This document shows positions 62,601 through 64,000 of a stretch of DNA of 64,000 nucleotides, one piece after another. The DNA comes from Azospirillum sp. B21 (GTDB lineage Bacteria > Pseudomonadota > Alphaproteobacteria > Azospirillales > Azospirillaceae): the NCBI RefSeq assembly GCF_008364825.1, contig NZ_VTTO01000005.1:405632-469631 (forward strand), read 5' to 3'. Numbering within the stretch: the first letter of the stretch is position 1; the number at the start of each line of letters is the position of its first letter. The translations under genes and the position numbers were made by a program. The notes below the pieces were generated by a model. The model saw nothing but the letters and a program-made list of their open reading frames with translations. It did not search any database and had not been told where the DNA came from.

Positions 62601-64000
62601 ACGCTGACGGGTTCGACGGGGGTCGACATCGTCACGCTGGGGCCCGGCGGCGTTACCATCCTTGCCGATCTGCTGGAAACGCTCACCGGCGGTGCAGGAT
62701 CGGACCTGCTCTATCTCGGCTCCTCCAGCGACACGCTGCTGGTGACCGCCGTGGAAACCCTGGTGGGCGGTGCCGGCACCGATATCGTCACCCTCGGCGG
62801 CGGTGGCAGCACGATCCTGCTGCGCAGCCTGGAAACCCTGGCGGGGCAAGGCGGCACCGACGTCGTGATCATCGGCAACACTGGAACCACGATGCTGGTC
62901 TCGGGGCTGGAGAGCCTGACCGGCGGCACCGGCACCGATGTCGTCACGCTGGGCCCGGCCGGCAGCACCTTGCTGGTCTTCCTGCTGGAAACCCTGGTGG
63001 GCGGCGCCGGCACAGATATCGTCGCCATCGGCTCGGCCGGCGCCACGATCCTCGCCGGCGCCCTGGAGACGGTTATCGGTTCGTCCACCGCCGACACACT
63101 GCTGATCGGTACCGCCGGCACGACGGTCCGGGCATCGGCGTTTGAAACGATCACCGGCTCTGCGGAAACCGACGTCATCATGTTGGGGACAGGCGGCACC
63201 AGTCTGTTGGCCGATCTGTTGGAGACGATCATCGGCAGTGCCGGTACCGAATTCATCCAACTGGGGGCGGCTGGCAACACGCTTGTGATCGATGCGGTGG
63301 AAACCCTGCTGGGCGGAACCGGCACCGACGTCGTCACCCTGGAGACCACCGGTAACACGGTCCTCCTGCGCGGCATCGAGACGCTGACCGGCCTGGCCGG
63401 TTCCGACGTCGTCACCCTCGGCGACACCGGCAACACCCTGCTGGCCTCGGGCCTGGAGACGCTGACCGGTGGTGCCGCCACCGACGCCGTCATCCTGACC
63501 AGCGGCAACACCCTGCTGGTTTCTGCTCTGGAAACCCTGACGGGTCTGGGTGCCGGCGTTGACGTCGTCACCATCGCCTCGTCCGGCGCGACCCTGCTGG
63601 CCAGCGGTCTGGAGACCATCATCGGCGGCACGGGCTCGGAACTGGTGTTCCTGGGCACGGCCGGCAACACCGTCTCCGTCTCGGGCATCGACATCCTGAT
63701 CGGCGGTGCGGGCACCGACGTCGTCACCTTCGGCACGGCCGGCAACACGCTGCTGCTCCGCGGCATCGAGACGCTGATCGGCAACACCGGCACCGACGTC
63801 CTGACCCTGGGCGACACGGGCAACACCGCTGAGGTTCGTCTGTTCGAGACGATCACCGGCGGCACGGGCTCCGACGTCATCACCCTGGGCACCGGCGGCA
63901 ACACCACCTTCGTCTCGGCTCTCGAGACGCTGACCGGTACGGCCGGCAACGACGTCGTCACCCTCGGCTCGGCCGGCAGCACGATGGCGATCTCGCTGAT
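56667..64000 (+). CDS. Giant repeat protein: VCBS/FG-GAP head and 26-residue beta-solenoid repeats (3' end outside window)
   Basis: From a GTG at 56667 (AAAGGA upstream) the frame stays open to the window end: 2444 complete codons and no stop. Residues about 12-265 are five FG-GAP/VCBS-like units with the calcium motif DxDGDGDxDL, for example 'LRDMDGDGDLDLLVGNQSGD'. From about residue 271 onward roughly 80 units of 26 residues follow, consensus 'ETLTGGAGTDVVTLGSAGNT' plus LLVSGL. Each unit contains one RTX-like GGxGxD. The DNA period is 78 bp. No signal peptide is visible, so type I secretion as a surface adhesin is likely. Large internal duplications are listed separately. Confidence 0.85.
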   Translation, partial: MATPTFTLVGGGISGLTNVGESSSPTLRDMDGDGDLDLLVGNQSGDLVYFSNTGTSLAPAFSLQGTNLFGISDVGTNATPGLVDIDGDGDLDLFVGNAAGDTLFFRNTGTASSPAFALEGTNPFTIANVGTNADPAFADLDGDGDADLLIGNGAGDLLLYRNVGTSSSPTFTLEGTNPFGITNEAAGSASPTFVDLDGDGDIDLVVKSTIYINTGTTASPTFSSVGTDAYGISISGSPNPTFADLDGDGDIDALFGTSGGDFSYFRNIAPVVTTLGGSGNTLTLSQIDTLTGGAGTDVITLGDIGATFIVRAVETLTGGAGTDVVTLGTGGSTMLVSGLEALSGTGGTNVITLAGSAGNTMMVSWLRTLTGSVGSDVITLGTAGNSTTMREVETLIGGVGTDVITLSGAGNTVAVSGMESMLGSTGTDVVVLSDTGNTIAVYITETVIGGAGTDAVLFGSNGVQVAAWGVESVTAGGAGGTTVLNLGAQGNTTTVSLITNIVGGVGTDIITLGSTGVTARVAGLETLTGGIATDAVTLGTAGSTMLVSRLETLTGGVGTDVVTIGSGGSTLLVRLLETLTGGAGTDVVTLGSGGSTQLVSGLETLTGGAGADTVMLGSAGNTLLVRLLETLTGGSGTDVVTTASGGSTLAAAQLETLTGGIGSDVVTLDSGGNTLLVRLLESLIGGAGTDLVMLGSGGNTLLVRLLETLTGGAGSDVVTVGTGGSTLLASDLETLTGGAGSDVVMLGSSGNTLTVWRIETLTGESGTDVVTVASGGSTLAAAQLETLTGGIGSDVVTLGSGGNTLLVRLLETLTGGAGTDLVTLGSGGNTLLVRLLETLTGGAGTDLVTLGSGGSTMTVSLLDMLTGGAGTDIITLSDTGNSFTIRQIETLFGGSGSDIINYVLSTTETITLSDIEAITASGSGTLTVQIGTDGGTISVGNLDYVVGSSGTDVVTLSGTYILGVSNIETLIGTNSVDHSVILGTGGNTMLVAGMESLIGGTGTDVIASGSDGSTMVVSLLETLTGGAGTDVVTVGSTGSTLLVGGLETLIGGSGVEVLSLETAGNTLSAIAIETLTGGAGTDVVTLDAAGNTLLASGVETLVGGAGTDVLDLDNVGNAISALQFETVNGGLGTDIVALGSTGTTLLISALETIAGGTGTDVVELGTAGNTLLADLLDTIVGGLGTDLVLLGTSAGTLAVSGLEFLTGGTGIEVIQLGTAGSTLVVAALETLTGSVGTDVVTLDGIGDTLSVSAVETLAGGTGTDVVMLDPAGNTIMISAVETIGGSSGIDVIVFGTAGATILANLLETITGGAGTELVFLGTAGSTVSVSDIDTLIGELGTDVVTLGTTGNTLLASALETLTGGVGTDVVTLGTGGSTMLVSGLEALSGTGGTNVITLAGSAGNTMMVSWLRTLTGSVGSDVITLGTAGNSTTMREVETLIGGVGTDVITLSGAGNTVAVSGMESMLGSTGTDVVVLSDTGNTIAVYITETVIGGAGTDAVLFGSNGVQVAAWGVESVTAGGAGGTTVLNLGAQGNTTTVSLITNIVGGVGTDIITLSDTGNSFAIRQIETLFGGSGSDIINYVLSTTETITLSDIEAITASGSGTLTVQIGTDGGTISVGNLDYVVGSSGTDVVTLSGTYILGVSNIETLIGTNSVDHSVILGTGGNTMLVAGMESLIGGTGTDVIASGSDGSTMVVSLLETLTGGIATDVVTLGSAGSTLLASGVETLTGGAGTDVVTLGSAGSTLLVGGLETLIGGSGVEVLSLETAGNTLSAIAIETLTGGAGTDVVTLGTTGNTLLAGALETLIGGTGTDVVVIGTEGATIQVSSIETVIATGQTLHLSGLETLVSIPSADVLILGDGGSTLSVSAQYRSIIGSSGSDVITLGSGSRTVFVERLETLTGSAGGDAVAIGTSGITLLATMIETIAGGIGGDVIMLGSAGGTLLADRLETLIGGAGADVVTLGTTGVPLLLAAVETLTGSTGVDIVTLGPGGVTILADLLETLTGGAGSDLLYLGSSSDTLLVTAVETLVGGAGTDIVTLGGGGSTILLRSLETLAGQGGTDVVIIGNTGTTMLVSGLESLTGGTGTDVVTLGPAGSTLLVFLLETLVGGAGTDIVAIGSAGATILAGALETVIGSSTADTLLIGTAGTTVRASAFETITGSAETDVIMLGTGGTSLLADLLETIIGSAGTEFIQLGAAGNTLVIDAVETLLGGTGTDVVTLETTGNTVLLRGIETLTGLAGSDVVTLGDTGNTLLASGLETLTGGAATDAVILTSGNTLLVSALETLTGLGAGVDVVTIASSGATLLASGLETIIGGTGSELVFLGTAGNTVSVSGIDILIGGAGTDVVTFGTAGNTLLLRGIETLIGNTGTDVLTLGDTGNTAEVRLFETITGGTGSDVITLGTGGNTTFVSALETLTGTAGNDVVTLGSAGSTMAISL
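57641..58202 (+). repeat. Segmental duplication A, copy 1
   Basis: About 562 bp that recur without a visible difference at 60776-61337, an offset of 3135 bp. The copies end abruptly (GGATCGACC against AGCGATACC). Confidence 0.9.
59281..59743 (+). repeat. Segmental duplication B, copy 1
   Basis: About 463 bp that recur at 61324-61786 (offset 2043 bp) with only a few silent-looking changes. The block includes an irregular segment (YVLSTTETITLSDIEAITAS) that breaks the 78-bp period. Confidence 0.85.
60776..61337 (+). repeat. Segmental duplication A, copy 2
   Basis: Second copy of the 57641-58202 block. Its 3' edge overlaps the 5' edge of duplication B copy 2 by about 14 bp, so the second copies of A and B are joined directly, whereas the first copies are about 1.1 kb apart. 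Confidence 0.9.
61324..61786 (+). repeat. Segmental duplication B, copy 2
   Basis: Second copy of the 59281-59743 block. About 115 bp further on, a shorter duplicated stretch (about 59780-59920 and 61901-62041) has an offset of 2121 bp, exactly one 78-bp unit more than block B. Confidence 0.85.

Noticed and set aside
57989..63982. Several long minus-strand frames opposite the giant repeat gene
   Set aside because: They exist because the 78-bp repeat unit, a multiple of three, happens to lack stops on the other strand; the translations are mirror repeats.

Overview
The window is GC-rich DNA from an alphaproteobacterium. The gene content (stand-alone fliG, TRAP transporter, NrfD-type respiratory complex, FixJ-like regulators, very long repeat proteins, subtype II-C CRISPR) fits Azospirillum or a close Rhodospirillales relative; this is inferred from content, not from a search. 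The interval from about 17.0 to 22.2 kb is visibly richer in A+T, carries gene remnants, and looks acquired.

Layout. 0-7.5 kb: 5' part of a MurR/RpiR-type regulator gene, a secreted MORN-repeat protein, fliG with its own terminator, then a dctPQM TRAP transporter joined to pxpB-pxpC (5-oxoprolinase subunits). 7.5-17 kb is a defence block: a 114-bp MITE-like element, a CRISPR array of 19 identical 36-bp repeats with 18 spacers of 30 bp, cas2, cas1 and cas9 (read cas9-cas1-cas2 on the minus strand), a divergent tracrRNA, and a MmeI-like class IIL restriction-modification fusion. 17.3-21 kb: a LuxR-type remnant, then a minus-strand cluster of a 43-residue graspetide-like precursor, an MvdD-type ATP-grasp ligase, a JmjC/cupin_8 oxygenase and a KpsS-like glycosyltransferase. 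21.2-21.8 kb: an IS5-type transposase remnant and an orphan vapB.

22.2-33.4 kb is a plus-strand nonribosomal peptide cluster. It holds a free adenylation domain, two clavaminate-synthase/TauD-like oxygenases, a 1863-residue NRPS built as A(FkbM methyltransferase)-T-T-T-C-T-TE with a cysteine in the TE nucleophile position, a 4-OT-like tautomerase, a formyltransferase and a phosphopantetheinyl transferase. The simplest reading is a short formylated, hydroxylated and methylated peptide, perhaps released as a strained ring.

33.4-40.6 kb: a divergent MocR regulator and LysE exporter, a secreted ABM-fold protein, a secreted Ntn acylase, and an HlyD-FtsX-LolD-type ABC operon. 40.7-48.4 kb: a tetrathionate-reductase-type operon (ttrB-ttrC-ttrA) behind its ttrS-ttrR two-component system. 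48.7-51.5 kb: a DUF2892 protein, an ArsR-controlled permease/thioredoxin set with a palindromic operator, and a diheme cytochrome c. 51.8-64 kb: a beta-propeller/RTX protein, a DUF3616 protein, and the first 2444 codons of a giant protein made of roughly eighty 26-residue (78-bp) repeats with large internal segmental duplications; it runs off the window.

The two most interesting systems are the graspetide-like cluster (17.5-21.0 kb), whose precursor gene is easy to miss, and the NRPS cluster (22.2-33.4 kb).
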